A stretch of 64,000 nucleotides of DNA from Leptolyngbya sp. 'hensonii' (GTDB taxonomy: Bacteria > Cyanobacteriota > Cyanobacteriia > GCF-001939115): the NCBI RefSeq assembly GCF_001939115.1, contig NZ_MQTZ01000053.1, positions 29,256-93,255 of the forward strand, given 5' to 3'. Below the pieces are notes generated by a model. The model did no database searches. It worked only from the letters and a program-made list of their open reading frames with translations, and was not told where the DNA came from. Every line of letters begins with the position of its first letter. The first letter of the stretch is position 1. A program made the translations under genes and the position numbers. This document shows, piece after piece, positions 16,867 to 25,338 of this stretch.

Positions 16867-17940
16867 TCAACCCCCATTAAGCAGTTGTTCAATCTCCTGC
16901 ATGGCCGCGATCGCACCGTTGACGAAGGTGGGAACGGTATGAGGCCGTTCTCGCTGCAGCAGCTTCTCCACAGCCAGCACCACTCCCCGCGTATCCTGAA
17001 CCGACATCACCGGCCAGTCCAGCGCAGATGACTGACTCTGGTAGCCCAGCCAGCGCTGGATGCGGGCACTTTGACGATCGTAGAGCCGCCAGAAAGGGCG
17101 CGCCACCAGAGGCACTCCCAGGGCCTGACATTCATAGAAGGTGTTATAACCGGCACTGCCAATCACCACATCTGCCACAATCATGGTTTCGATCGCTGGC
17201 CAGTGGGTCACCCAGAGTTCTAGCGGACAGTTATCGGGACAGGTCACCGACAGCAGCCGCACCACAAGATCCGGGCGATAGTCAGCCAGGGTTCTGGCAA
17301 CTTCACCAAACCAGGGCAGTTCCTCCACCCGACCCGAAGCCAGCACGAGCACCACCTTCTTAGAAAGCGCTGCTGGCAATCGCAGGTGCGATCGGGCTGT
17401 GGCTTCGTCAGGTAACTCATGGGCATCCCGAATCAACCAGGGAAGGGTGTGATGAACCTGAGGCAGATCAGCCAGGGGCAAATTCTGATTGGGATCCGTC
17501 TGCTGAGCACCAAGGTTACACTCACCAGGCACCAGAATTCGATCGAACTGGGTCAGCACAAAAGCTCGCAGGTATTTCGACTCCACATATTTCGGACTGA
17601 TATCCCGATGAATCAGAACCCGAGGAATCCCATGCTTCTGTCGCGGCATGCTGGCTAACTCACCCCCCAGCCCTCGGGGAAAGGTATCCACGACCAGGCA
17701 GCAATAATCCAGATCATGAATCAGCTGCTCCACCTGCCGACAGGTAGCCCGTAGCCCAGCCTTAGGAGGGATGATATGCAGGTGAGCTCCCTCTTCAGCA
17801 GGCAACCCTGCCGCATAGACACTGTTAGTCAGCACCTTCACCGAATACTGCCGTGCTACCACACGGGCCAGAGACAGGGCACGGGTTAGATGTCCCCAGC
17901 CGCCTCCCAATGCGTAGATTAGCCAGCAGCCCTGCTTCAA
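16867..17940 (-). CDS. MurG-like (GT-B) glycosyltransferase
   Basis: The 357-residue protein starts at a TTG overlapping the TGA of the FHA-like gene (TTGA, 17937-17940). The N-terminus WLIYALGGGWGHLTRALSLA is the expected GT-B glycine-rich loop, which supports this start. The C-terminal domain contains VVIGSAGYNTFYECQALGVP, typical of the sugar-nucleotide site of GT28/MurG-like enzymes. It is cytosolic or membrane-associated. Donor and acceptor are unknown; it is not the cell-wall MurG itself. It is the last gene of the minus-strand operon 20134 to 16867, whose other members are a membrane protein, a lipoprotein and an FHA-like protein, suggesting a role in envelope glycosylation. Confidence 0.8.
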   Translation of the reverse strand: MKQGCWLIYALGGGWGHLTRALSLARVVARQYSVKVLTNSVYAAGLPAEEGAHLHIIPPKAGLRATCRQVEQLIHDLDYCCLVVDTFPRGLGGELASMPRQKHGIPRVLIHRDISPKYVESKYLRAFVLTQFDRILVPGECNLGAQQTDPNQNLPLADLPQVHHTLPWLIRDAHELPDEATARSHLRLPAALSKKVVLVLASGRVEELPWFGEVARTLADYRPDLVVRLLSVTCPDNCPLELWVTHWPAIETMIVADVVIGSAGYNTFYECQALGVPLVARPFWRLYDRQSARIQRWLGYQSQSSALDWPVMSVQDTRGVVLAVEKLLQRERPHTVPTFVNGAIAAMQEIEQLLNGG

Positions 17941-18575
17941 CTTGCACCCATATCCTGCTCAAAATCCATATCGGCTTCATTGCCCAGCATAGCAGCGTCA
18001 GCCTCTGTGAAATCAACGTTGCCGGTGGTGGGGTCGTAGTCATACCGAGCGCGGTTGTCGTAGTATTCCCCTCCCCAGTAGCCATGGTAATAACCATAAT
18101 GAGGATAGTAGACATGGTCATAGTAGTAAGGGTCATCATTCTGATAACCCCGACTACAGTTGGGGCAATCCACAGTCGTAGTCCGTCCACAGCGTTTCCT
18201 GATCAGGAAACCGACCATGCGATCGCACTCCCATCCAGCCTGAGCCCCCTGAGGAGCAGGTTGCAACTGAATCTGATAGGCTCCAATTTGCAGGTAGTCT
18301 TCCAATTCCAGCGTCCCTTCGATGGCCGGAGCACTGTTAATACTCAGTTCAGCAGCAGGCGTCTGGGCCGAAATGGTAAGTTGATCATGCTGGGACTCAA
18401 TCAGGGCATGAAACCCAAGCACCTGGCTCCCTGCCAAAGTCAGCTTTGAAACTGGAGTTCCGGCGATGTCTGCGGGCATCCGATCAGGATCACTGCCGAG
18501 GGCAATCGGCGTCTGCAGCACCGATCGCCGTTCTTCACCTGTCTCCAGATTGGTCCAACACAACTGAATCAGCAC
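17937..18575 (-). CDS. FHA-like protein with Cys cluster and Tyr/Gly-rich tail
   Basis: The 212-residue protein uses a GTG start three bases after the lipoprotein stop. Residues 1-105 follow the FHA beta-sandwich pattern (TPIALGSDP, LGFHALIESQ, ELEDYLQIGAYQIQL). The phosphothreonine-binding Arg of the GR motif is Ser here and the NG motif is absent, so phosphopeptide binding is doubtful. A Cys motif follows (CGRTTTVDCPNC, possible zinc site). A tail of about 30 residues is then extremely rich in Tyr, Asp and Gly (YYYDHVYYPHYGYYHGYWGG), and an acidic end closes the protein. I do not recognise the whole protein. Tight spacing with the lipoprotein and the glycosyltransferase shows one operon. 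Confidence 0.75.
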   Translation of the reverse strand: MLIQLCWTNLETGEERRSVLQTPIALGSDPDRMPADIAGTPVSKLTLAGSQVLGFHALIESQHDQLTISAQTPAAELSINSAPAIEGTLELEDYLQIGAYQIQLQPAPQGAQAGWECDRMVGFLIRKRCGRTTTVDCPNCSRGYQNDDPYYYDHVYYPHYGYYHGYWGGEYYDNRARYDYDPTTGNVDFTEADAAMLGNEADMDFEQDMGAS

Positions 18576-18578
18576 AGG

Positions 18579-19259
18579 TTACTGGCCTCCTGAACGGTTG
18601 ACGGCATAGGCCAGCGCTGCTTTCTGCTCCTGCTTCAAAACATCAAAACCAAAACAGGCCATGGCAATGGGTGCAAACTGAGACTTGGTAGACAAGACAG
18701 TTTTATCCGCCCGATCGCGGAGGGAAATTTTACCGTCCTTCACTTTGACCTTGTACAGGGATTGCTGAGCCGGTGTTTCCAGTTCAAACCCATAGTCACG
18801 GGCTTTAATCCGGTAAATCGGCTGATCTGCTCCATCTTCCAGCTTGTAATCCCCATCCTGCTGACGCCGCAACACATACAAAACTTTGGACTGGTCTGCA
18901 CTTTTGACCTTCCAGGTCGCTTTTTCTGGAACGATGTACCCCAATTCCCGATCGGCCCCGTCTTTGATCTTGACTTTGCCAGCCCCATCCGTTTTAAACC
19001 GGGCCACCTCTTTGTCAGACGCATCAACCAGCTTTGCCCCATCGGGCCTGAGTTTTAGTTCAAAAGCTGCTTTGTCCTCCACCTTGAACTTCACCTGAGC
19101 CGGACTGGATTGGGGAGTTGGAGCCTGGGCAGTCTGGACCACCGGGGAATTGATGGGATTGGTCAGAGGTGCGGTGGTCTGAATACCAACACAACCCAGG
19201 AGGCTGGAGAGCAGGAGGGATAAACCCCCGATCGTCAGGATATAGGGGAGAGAGGACAT
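18579..19259 (-). CDS. Predicted lipoprotein, family not recognised
   Basis: The 226-residue product has a signal peptide with lipobox LLGC (Cys22), so it should be lipid-anchored outside the inner membrane. A Pro/Thr/Gln-rich linker (about 25-55) follows. A domain of repeated short beta motifs of the type KxxxxDGADxxxxRIK comes next (KVKIKDGADRELGYI, DYKLEDGADQPIYRIK, VKDGKISLRDRADK), suggesting three to four beta-hairpin repeats of about 40 residues. No catalytic motif is visible. It lies five bases after the membrane-protein gene and three before the FHA-like gene. Inference: an envelope structural or sensing component of this operon. Confidence 0.75.
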   Translation of the reverse strand: MSSLPYILTIGGLSLLLSSLLGCVGIQTTAPLTNPINSPVVQTAQAPTPQSSPAQVKFKVEDKAAFELKLRPDGAKLVDASDKEVARFKTDGAGKVKIKDGADRELGYIVPEKATWKVKSADQSKVLYVLRRQQDGDYKLEDGADQPIYRIKARDYGFELETPAQQSLYKVKVKDGKISLRDRADKTVLSTKSQFAPIAMACFGFDVLKQEQKAALAYAVNRSGGQ

Positions 19260-19264
19260 GGCAG

Positions 19265-20134
19265 TCAGGCTTGTTTGGGTTTGGAGAGGACACGGGCCAG
19301 GTTGAGCACCTGATAGAGACTGAGGAACATCATCGTTACGGTTTTGTAGAGATTGTCCCTGGCAGGGGTCATATCTGGCGGTGCGGTTACCTGGAGCAAC
19401 ATCCCTTTATCCGTCAGCCTGACCCGCTTCAGTCGCACACCGGCTGGCAACTTGATCGCATTCTGCCAGGAGTCTTGCAGGACTTTCACTGCTCCGTATT
19501 TGCGCTGGGAATAGGTCAGGGTCACCGCAAGTTCCGTCCCCTTCGATTTCGTCTTGCTCTTGTACTTGTTCTTACCACTTCTACCCCGTTTCCAACCATA
19601 GGCCGTCTGACCCAGTTCAGTGGCTGTCATGCAAAAGCGCGTACCATCAGCAAAGCGTCCCCGTAATTTCAGCCAGGGGTCTTCAAATAAATCGACCTTC
19701 CACCCAGAGCGGTATCGATGGGCGACCGTCGTTGTTTTCTTACTTTTATCGGTCGGAGAACTGAGGATGAGTACCGTTTCGATCTCGCTACCCGTTTGCA
19801 AATCCCGGCCCAACATCTGGAGTAGCCGCTTGAGCAACTCGTAGCGGGCATTATCCACATTCAAACGACTATATTTCGCTGCCTGCACCCCACTGTAAAT
19901 AGCCGCACTAACCGACAGGGGCAGGAGAATGAACCCAACACCAGTAGCCAGCAGAAAGCAGGACATGATAGCCACAACAACAGAGATGCCCAACAACCAG
20001 TTGAATTTTTTCTGCTGGACTTCTGCCACTTGATCGAGGGCTGCAATCTGCTGCAAATCCTGTAATATCGCGGCAATGGGGATGGCGGCTGTGTAAGTCA
20101 GGCTTTTAGAAAAGGTCGTGACATCAATAGCCAT
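19265..20134 (-). CDS. Membrane protein of unknown function, first gene of the FHA/lipoprotein operon
   Basis: From ATG 20134 the product has 289 residues; a GTG at 20158 would add eight. Two adjacent membrane helices lie near residues 45-90 (WLLGISVVVAIMSCFLLATG, VGFILLPLSVSAAIYSG). They follow an N-terminal helical segment and precede a soluble C-terminal domain rich in Lys and beta strands (RGRFADGTRFCMTATELGQ, KNKYKSKTKSKGTELAV). I do not recognise a named family. It opens a minus-strand operon with spacings of about 5, 3 and -4 bases to the following genes. It faces the GT4 gene at 20214 across about 80 bases that must hold both promoters. Confidence 0.75.
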   Translation of the reverse strand: MAIDVTTFSKSLTYTAAIPIAAILQDLQQIAALDQVAEVQQKKFNWLLGISVVVAIMSCFLLATGVGFILLPLSVSAAIYSGVQAAKYSRLNVDNARYELLKRLLQMLGRDLQTGSEIETVLILSSPTDKSKKTTTVAHRYRSGWKVDLFEDPWLKLRGRFADGTRFCMTATELGQTAYGWKRGRSGKNKYKSKTKSKGTELAVTLTYSQRKYGAVKVLQDSWQNAIKLPAGVRLKRVRLTDKGMLLQVTAPPDMTPARDNLYKTVTMMFLSLYQVLNLARVLSKPKQA

Positions 20135-20213
20135 AGGCAAGCCCTGGACTCCGGACACATCCTTTATAGCCTTGAACCGCGCCCGTTTTTCTGGATAAAT
20201 CTTAATTTTTTTA

Positions 20214-21515
20214 ATGAATTTTCATAATTCTGCGGCATCTTCAGACCTGCTGGCCTACCTTTCCTTTGATACCGTACCGGCTCCCAAGGGCGCAGCCATC
20301 CATATCGGGGCTTTTGTGCAGTCCCTGGCTCAGGGCTTTGGATCGGTCCAACTGGTCACAGTCTCAGCAACCCCAGAGCGAACCACGGCAGAACCCTGGC
20401 CTCAGGTCAGTCAGACAGCCCTACCCGCGATCGGCAAAACCCTTATTGATCGGGTACTCCATTTTCGGCAGGAATTGGGCATCTGGCTCCAGGGCCGACG
20501 GTTTCAAGTGATTCATATCCGCTCCATCTATGAAGGGTTTCCGATCGTCCAGCACAAATCCCGTTGGTGCGATTTTCTGGTATTTGAGGTAAATGGACTG
20601 CCCTCGATCGAGTTGAAGTACCGCTATCCGGATGTGGTGGACGATCGAGAGCTGATGCAGAAACTGCTGGCTCAGGAACAGATCTGTCTGGAGGCTGCAG
20701 ATCTGATTATTACCCCGAGTCGGGTGACTCGGGCCTATCTGGAGGGGCGGGGGGTGGCTCCGGGGAAAATTCGGGTCATCCCGAATGGGGTGGATCTGGA
20801 GATTTTCCAGTATCAGGCTCCTCTGATCAGCAGGAGTCTGGAGATGGACCTGATCTGCGCCTCTCAGATCCATGACTCTCAGATCCATGACTCTCAGATC
20901 CATGACTCTCAGATCCGCGATAAATCGCGGATTTACGGGGTTCTGTACTTTGGGACGCTGGCGGGCTGGCAGGGGGTGGGGCTGGCGGTGGAGGCCCTGG
21001 GGCTGTTCTGTCGGGACTTTCCGGGGGATCTGACGATCGTGGGGCCATCTCGCCCCTCCCAGGTGGCGGGCTTGCGACAACTGGCACAAAAATTAGATCT
21101 GACCGATCGGGTTCAGATTCTCGGTCCCATGACTCAGGCGGAACTGGTGGGCCAGATGCACCAGGCTGCTGCAATCGTGGCTCCTCTGACCGCGAACGAT
21201 CGCAACCAGGGGCAGGGCTGCTGTCCGCTCAAAATTCTGGAGGCGATGGCGTCTGGCACACCGGTCATTGCCACGGATCTGCCAGTGGTGCGGGAGTTGG
21301 GCCGGGATGGGGAGCATTTTCTGCTGGTCAAACCGGGTTCTGCCAAGGGGATCAAGGATGCGATGGTGCAGCTCCAAACTGAACCAGACCTGGGCAGCAG
21401 ACTCTCCCAGGCCGCCCGTCAGCGGATCGAACACCACTACACCTGGCAGCAGGCTGGGGCAGCCCTGATCAAAGCTTATGAAGGGCTGGGGATTAGGCGA
21501 GCGATCACGGACTGA
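20214..21515 (+). CDS. GT4-family glycosyltransferase with in-frame pentapeptide insertion
   Basis: The 433-residue GT-B enzyme has an N-terminal acceptor domain (FDTVPAPKGAAIHIGAFVQS) and the hinge RVIPNGVDLEIF. Its C-terminal nucleotide-sugar domain contains LTIVGPSRPS and the E-x7-E-type motif KILEAMASGTPVIATDLPVV. Between the domains, about residues 216-240, sit four copies of SQIHD/SQIRD. They come from a 15-base tandem repeat (20861-20920) that runs into a palindrome (20913-20932). The frame is kept, and both flanking domains look intact, so the enzyme may be active. Substrates are unknown. The 3' end overlaps the convergent GT gene by 40 bases. Confidence 0.85.
   Translation: MNFHNSAASSDLLAYLSFDTVPAPKGAAIHIGAFVQSLAQGFGSVQLVTVSATPERTTAEPWPQVSQTALPAIGKTLIDRVLHFRQELGIWLQGRRFQVIHIRSIYEGFPIVQHKSRWCDFLVFEVNGLPSIELKYRYPDVVDDRELMQKLLAQEQICLEAADLIITPSRVTRAYLEGRGVAPGKIRVIPNGVDLEIFQYQAPLISRSLEMDLICASQIHDSQIHDSQIHDSQIRDKSRIYGVLYFGTLAGWQGVGLAVEALGLFCRDFPGDLTIVGPSRPSQVAGLRQLAQKLDLTDRVQILGPMTQAELVGQMHQAAAIVAPLTANDRNQGQGCCPLKILEAMASGTPVIATDLPVVRELGRDGEHFLLVKPGSAKGIKDAMVQLQTEPDLGSRLSQAARQRIEHHYTWQQAGAALIKAYEGLGIRRAITD
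20861..20920 (+). repeat. 15-base tandem repeat, four units, inside a glycosyltransferase gene
   Basis: The unit CTCTCAGATCCATGA occurs three times exactly (20861, 20876, 20891) and a fourth time with its last five bases changed to CGCGA (20906-20920). Being a multiple of three it adds Ser-Gln-Ile-His-Asp units without breaking the frame. Copy number could vary by slippage. Confidence 0.95.
20913..20932. repeat. CGCGATAAATCGCG palindromic element within coding sequence
   Basis: ATCCGCGA-TAAA-TCGCGGAT is a perfect eight-base stem with a TAAA loop. The core CGCGATAAATCGCG occurs again at 43471-43484 upstream of menD, showing an interspersed element. Here it is translated as part of the linker of the glycosyltransferase. 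Confidence 0.85.
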
Positions 21516-22645
21516 AGCCGCTGTCGTTCCTGCTCTGGGGAAAATTCAGCCTGGATGCGGGCCTGGGCCGCCTGGCGGATGCGATCGCGGGTCGCTGCAT
21601 CGAGGGCTAGAAACTCCAGGACGGCTTCTCCCAGATGGTGCAGTTGTGAGCGGGCCAGGAGAAACCCATTCTGGCCATGGTCGATGATTTCTGGAATGCC
21701 CCCGGCATCGCTGGCGATCACAGCACACCCACAGGCCATCGCCTCCAACAGGGCATTGGGCATGCCCTCCCAGAGAGAGGGTTGGAGATACAGATCACAG
21801 AGGCGCAGATGCTGGGCAACGGCTGCTGGTTCGGTCAAATGGCCCGTGACAATGATACGTTGGGCAGCCTCTGGATATTGGGCTGCGAAAGCCTGCAGGG
21901 CTCCGTCCTGACTGGGCCTGACTTCACCAATCAGCAATAGGCAGGCTGGACGATGTTGCTGCACCATCGCTAGCGCCCGCAGCAGAAACGCCTGCCCCTT
22001 CTTCTGCCGCAGTTCACCAGAAAAGCCGAGCACCACTTCATCCGGGGCAATCCCAAGGGCGGCCCGGTGGGAAGCAGTAGGGGAGTCAATTGCTTGAAAC
22101 ACATCCATATCCACGGCGTTCTGAATCACCAGCACATCCTGCCGCTGGGTCAGACAGCGGATTTTATGGGCCAGATCCTGGCTGACTGATGTCACCAGAG
22201 AGGCCCGCTCCAGGGTCCACTGTAGGCGGGCAAAATCCCCGGGCGGAAAGAGTCCCCGATCGAGATCATTCCCCCGCACACTGACCGTACTGGGTAGCCC
22301 CTTCAAAGTCCCAAACCAAACGGCTAGAAACCCGGCGGGAAAGAGGTAATGGCCCCAGACAGCATCGTACTGACGGGTCTGATGCAGCCAATCCAGTACA
22401 TTCACGGTATGGGGCATAGACATATCCCAGTTACGGTAGAGTCCCACCCGGTAGATCTGGGGCAGCCAGGGCTGGGCCTCTGGATCTGGGGGGCGAACTT
22501 CCCCCGGTTGCAGGTAACGACTCCAGACCAGGACATCCACCTCCAGGCCCAACTGACAGAGCGCCTGGGTGATCCGATCGGCACTTACGGCTAATCCACC
22601 GATATCCGGGGGGAAGCGTTCCGCCAAGAAGAGGAGACGAGTCAT
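21476..22645 (-). CDS. GT4-family glycosyltransferase
   Basis: The 389-residue GT-B enzyme has an N-terminal acceptor-binding domain (FLAERFPPDIGGLAVSADRI), the hinge VIQNAVDMDVFQ and the donor-domain phosphate/sugar motifs VLGFSGELRQKKGQAFLL and SLWEGMPNALLEAMACGCAV. The last is the E-x7-E motif typical of retaining GT4 enzymes. It probably adds a sugar to a polysaccharide, lipid or small molecule; the substrate cannot be read. It converges on the GT4 gene at 20214, with a 40-base overlap of coding ends (21476-21515). Together with the MurG-like gene at 16867 it makes a three-glycosyltransferase neighbourhood. Confidence 0.9.
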   Translation of the reverse strand: MTRLLFLAERFPPDIGGLAVSADRITQALCQLGLEVDVLVWSRYLQPGEVRPPDPEAQPWLPQIYRVGLYRNWDMSMPHTVNVLDWLHQTRQYDAVWGHYLFPAGFLAVWFGTLKGLPSTVSVRGNDLDRGLFPPGDFARLQWTLERASLVTSVSQDLAHKIRCLTQRQDVLVIQNAVDMDVFQAIDSPTASHRAALGIAPDEVVLGFSGELRQKKGQAFLLRALAMVQQHRPACLLLIGEVRPSQDGALQAFAAQYPEAAQRIIVTGHLTEPAAVAQHLRLCDLYLQPSLWEGMPNALLEAMACGCAVIASDAGGIPEIIDHGQNGFLLARSQLHHLGEAVLEFLALDAATRDRIRQAAQARIQAEFSPEQERQRLQSVIARLIPSPS

Positions 22646-23076
22646 GGTTATCGTTTTGACTCCACAATTTCTTTATAATCAGTGTTTATACTGGTATTGA
22701 TTGTTTGAACTGGCGCTGCAGGCAGTTGGAATCAGGGTGATCCCTTTCCCTGAACAGCACCGTTCCAGGGGATGCATCTCCCATCAGACCTCGATCTTGA
22801 AACCCAAGCTCAAACCTGCAGGCGACATTGCTTGCAACCCTCCTATGTCAGGTGTGCGATTAATCACTGGTCACCCTACTCAAAATTACATTCCAGGGGG
22901 AGATGAGGAATTAAGCTGTGATTCATATCCATCAATTTTGCAGTGAATCGCGCGGATAAGGCTGCGGGTTGTCAATCCCAGAGCTAGTTTTACTATTCAT
23001 GTCCCCTGACCACTCTGCTGGGCACCCATCTATAAAACAGGGGGCGATTAAAAGCAAAAATTATAAGGTTATGAAG
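22646..23076. other. Intergenic/leader region between GT4 and the CHASE4 kinase
   Basis: These 431 bases separate the leftward glycosyltransferase from the rightward kinase. A TATAAT lies at 22674-22679 on the plus strand, with TTGACT only 12 bases ahead, too close for a standard promoter. No convincing gene is present. In-frame TTG (22969) and ATG (22999) upstream of my kinase start have no ribosome-binding site. Confidence 0.45.
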
Positions 23077-25293
23077 ATGCAACACTCCCTCGCTCAGATT
23101 GAATCTGGAGAGATCGATCAAAACCGATCGAAACAGCTTCAGAAACCTCAGGGGTCCATGCCCTTTAATCCCCTCAACTCCTTCAAACAGTTAACCCTAT
23201 ATCAAAAAACACTCCTGATTTTGAGTGTCACCTTGAGCGGCTTAGTGGGTGGGTTATACCTGGGCTCCCTCACCATCCTTTCAGAGAGCCTGAAGCAGGC
23301 CGAGCAACAAAGTGCCACCCAAACCATTCAGGGGGTTCTGAGTGTTTTGGGCCAGGATAAGAAAGCCTTTGCCGCCCGCTACAGCGACTGGTCTGCCTGG
23401 GATGACACCTATGCCTTTATCCAAAATCGGGACGAAAGTTACATCAAATCCAATTTAGTGCCCGGACAGTTTACGAATCTCAAAGTCAATCTGATTCTAT
23501 TTATTGATACTAAAAATCGCATTGTTTTCGGCTCTGGGTTCGATCTAAAAAAAAAGCAACTATTACCCGTTCCACAAGGGTTGCAGCAACGACTTGTAGC
23601 CACGGACCCCCTGATCCAAGCATCCCAAACCAGGCAAGCGACGTTAACCGGAATTGTGGTGCTGCCGGAAGGCCCGATGTTGCTGACGGCCCAACCCATT
23701 CTCACGTCAGAAGGCAAAGGTCCGGTACGAGGAACCGCCATTTTTGGTCGCTATCTCGACTCTAAATCGATTACTGATTTATCCCAGGCAACCCAACTCT
23801 CCCTCTCGGCCTACCCTGCTAACCATCCCAACTTACCCCTCGACTTTCAAACCGTCCAACCTCGCCTCTCTCCCGAATCTCCGATCGCGATCGCACCCCT
23901 GAGTGAAAAGTCGTTGGGGGGATATGTGCTGTTGCCCGATATCTATCAACAGTCTGGCCTGCTGCTGAGGATTGAGATTCCCAGAACCATCTATCAACAG
24001 AGCCGTCGGAGCCAGCAGGAGTTAATCCTGACGATCGCGATCGTGGGGGTGGTCTTTGGAGGCGTGACGCTGCTGTTGCTGGAACGGCTAGTGCTGTCTC
24101 GGTTGGGTCGGCTCAGCCAGGGTGTGCGGAAGATCCGCGCCAGCCAGGATTTGTCCCTGCGCCTCTCCCTGCCCGGAAACGATGAGTTATCAGTTCTGGC
24201 CAGAGACATGAATGGCCTGTTAGAAAACCTGGATCTGTCTCAGAACGCATTGCAGAGAAACCTGACCCATCTGGCTGAAGTCAATCAGGATCTGCAAATG
24301 ACCATGCAGTGCTTACAAAGGGAGATCAAAGAGCGGCAACAGGCCGAGAGCGCCTTACAACAGTCGGAACAACAGCTCGTTGCCAGGACAGCCCAACTGG
24401 AAGCCACTCTACAGGATCTGCAACAGGCCCAAATGCAACTGATTCAGAGTGAGAAAATGTCAGGACTAGGACAACTGGTGGCCGGGGTGGCCCATGAAAT
24501 CAATAATCCTGTAAATTTTATTCGGGGCAACATCAGCTACGCCAATCGCTATCTGAAAGACCTGCTGGACCTGTTACACCTGTATCGATCCCAGCCTAGC
24601 CTCTCAACACCGGAAATTCAAGCCAGAGAAGAAGAAATTGATTTAGAGTTTCTGCTGGAAGACCTCTCCCGGTTATTCAGTTCCATGCAGGTGGGGGTGA
24701 ATCGCATCAATGATATTGTTCGATCGCTCCGCACTTTTTCGCGTCTGGATGAAGCCGCCGTTAAAACGGTTGACCTACATGAGGGCATGGATTCGACCCT
24801 GATGATTCTACAACATCGGTTGAAGGCCAATGCTGATTCAGCCGCGATCAAGGTAGTCAAGGACTATGGCGATTTGCCTCCGATCGAATGCTATGCCGGT
24901 CAATTAAACCAGGTCTTCATGAACATCCTGGCCAATGCCATTGACGCCCTGGAAGAGCAGGAGCAACGGTTGCAGCAACAACCTATCCCCCTGCCCTTGA
25001 CGGAGGACAACACCTGGAACAAGCAAATTCGCATTGGCACAGAATTAGCTGATTCAAGGACAGTCCGGATTCGGATTGCCGACAATGGCCCCGGTATGGA
25101 CGAGACCGTTCGCCAGCGAATGTTCGATCCCTTCTTTACCACCAAGGCGATCGGCAAAGGCACCGGCATGGGGATGTCGATCAGCTACCAGGTGATTGTG
25201 GAGAAGCATCGCGGCAGACTACACTGCGCCTCTGTCCTGGGCCAGGGCACCGAGTTTATCATCGAGATTCCGATCGCTGTCACCTCCACCTGA
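23077..25293 (+). CDS. CHASE4-type membrane sensor histidine kinase
   Basis: I chose ATG 23077 (AAGG eight bases upstream; alternatives are 23071, 22999 and a TTG at 22969), giving 738 residues. A membrane segment near 45-67 is followed by a periplasmic CHASE4-like domain (about 75-300, with RYSDWSAWDDTYAFI and FGSGFDL). A second membrane segment near 310-335 and HAMP come next, then a long coiled coil (about 395-460). HisKA follows with His473 in LVAGVAHEINNPVNFI, and HATPase_c with NILANAIDAL, IADNGPGMDE and GTGMGMSISYQVI. All catalytic motifs are intact. There is no receiver domain, so the partner regulator is elsewhere. It is homologous to the His-less kinase at the left edge. The ligand is unknown. 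Confidence 0.92.
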   Translation: MQHSLAQIESGEIDQNRSKQLQKPQGSMPFNPLNSFKQLTLYQKTLLILSVTLSGLVGGLYLGSLTILSESLKQAEQQSATQTIQGVLSVLGQDKKAFAARYSDWSAWDDTYAFIQNRDESYIKSNLVPGQFTNLKVNLILFIDTKNRIVFGSGFDLKKKQLLPVPQGLQQRLVATDPLIQASQTRQATLTGIVVLPEGPMLLTAQPILTSEGKGPVRGTAIFGRYLDSKSITDLSQATQLSLSAYPANHPNLPLDFQTVQPRLSPESPIAIAPLSEKSLGGYVLLPDIYQQSGLLLRIEIPRTIYQQSRRSQQELILTIAIVGVVFGGVTLLLLERLVLSRLGRLSQGVRKIRASQDLSLRLSLPGNDELSVLARDMNGLLENLDLSQNALQRNLTHLAEVNQDLQMTMQCLQREIKERQQAESALQQSEQQLVARTAQLEATLQDLQQAQMQLIQSEKMSGLGQLVAGVAHEINNPVNFIRGNISYANRYLKDLLDLLHLYRSQPSLSTPEIQAREEEIDLEFLLEDLSRLFSSMQVGVNRINDIVRSLRTFSRLDEAAVKTVDLHEGMDSTLMILQHRLKANADSAAIKVVKDYGDLPPIECYAGQLNQVFMNILANAIDALEEQEQRLQQQPIPLPLTEDNTWNKQIRIGTELADSRTVRIRIADNGPGMDETVRQRMFDPFFTTKAIGKGTGMGMSISYQVIVEKHRGRLHCASVLGQGTEFIIEIPIAVTST

Positions 25294-25338
25294 CTACACC
25301 CATCCCCTCCTGGGAGGGGATCGGGGATGAGTACCTGC

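Noticed and set aside
20861..20920. Possible CRISPR-like array
   Set aside because: The 15-base units are directly adjacent with no spacers and lie in frame inside a glycosyltransferase gene, so it is a coding tandem repeat.
22656..22679. TTGACT...TATAAT promoter for the CHASE4 kinase
   Set aside because: The two boxes are only 12 bases apart, too close for sigma-70-type recognition.
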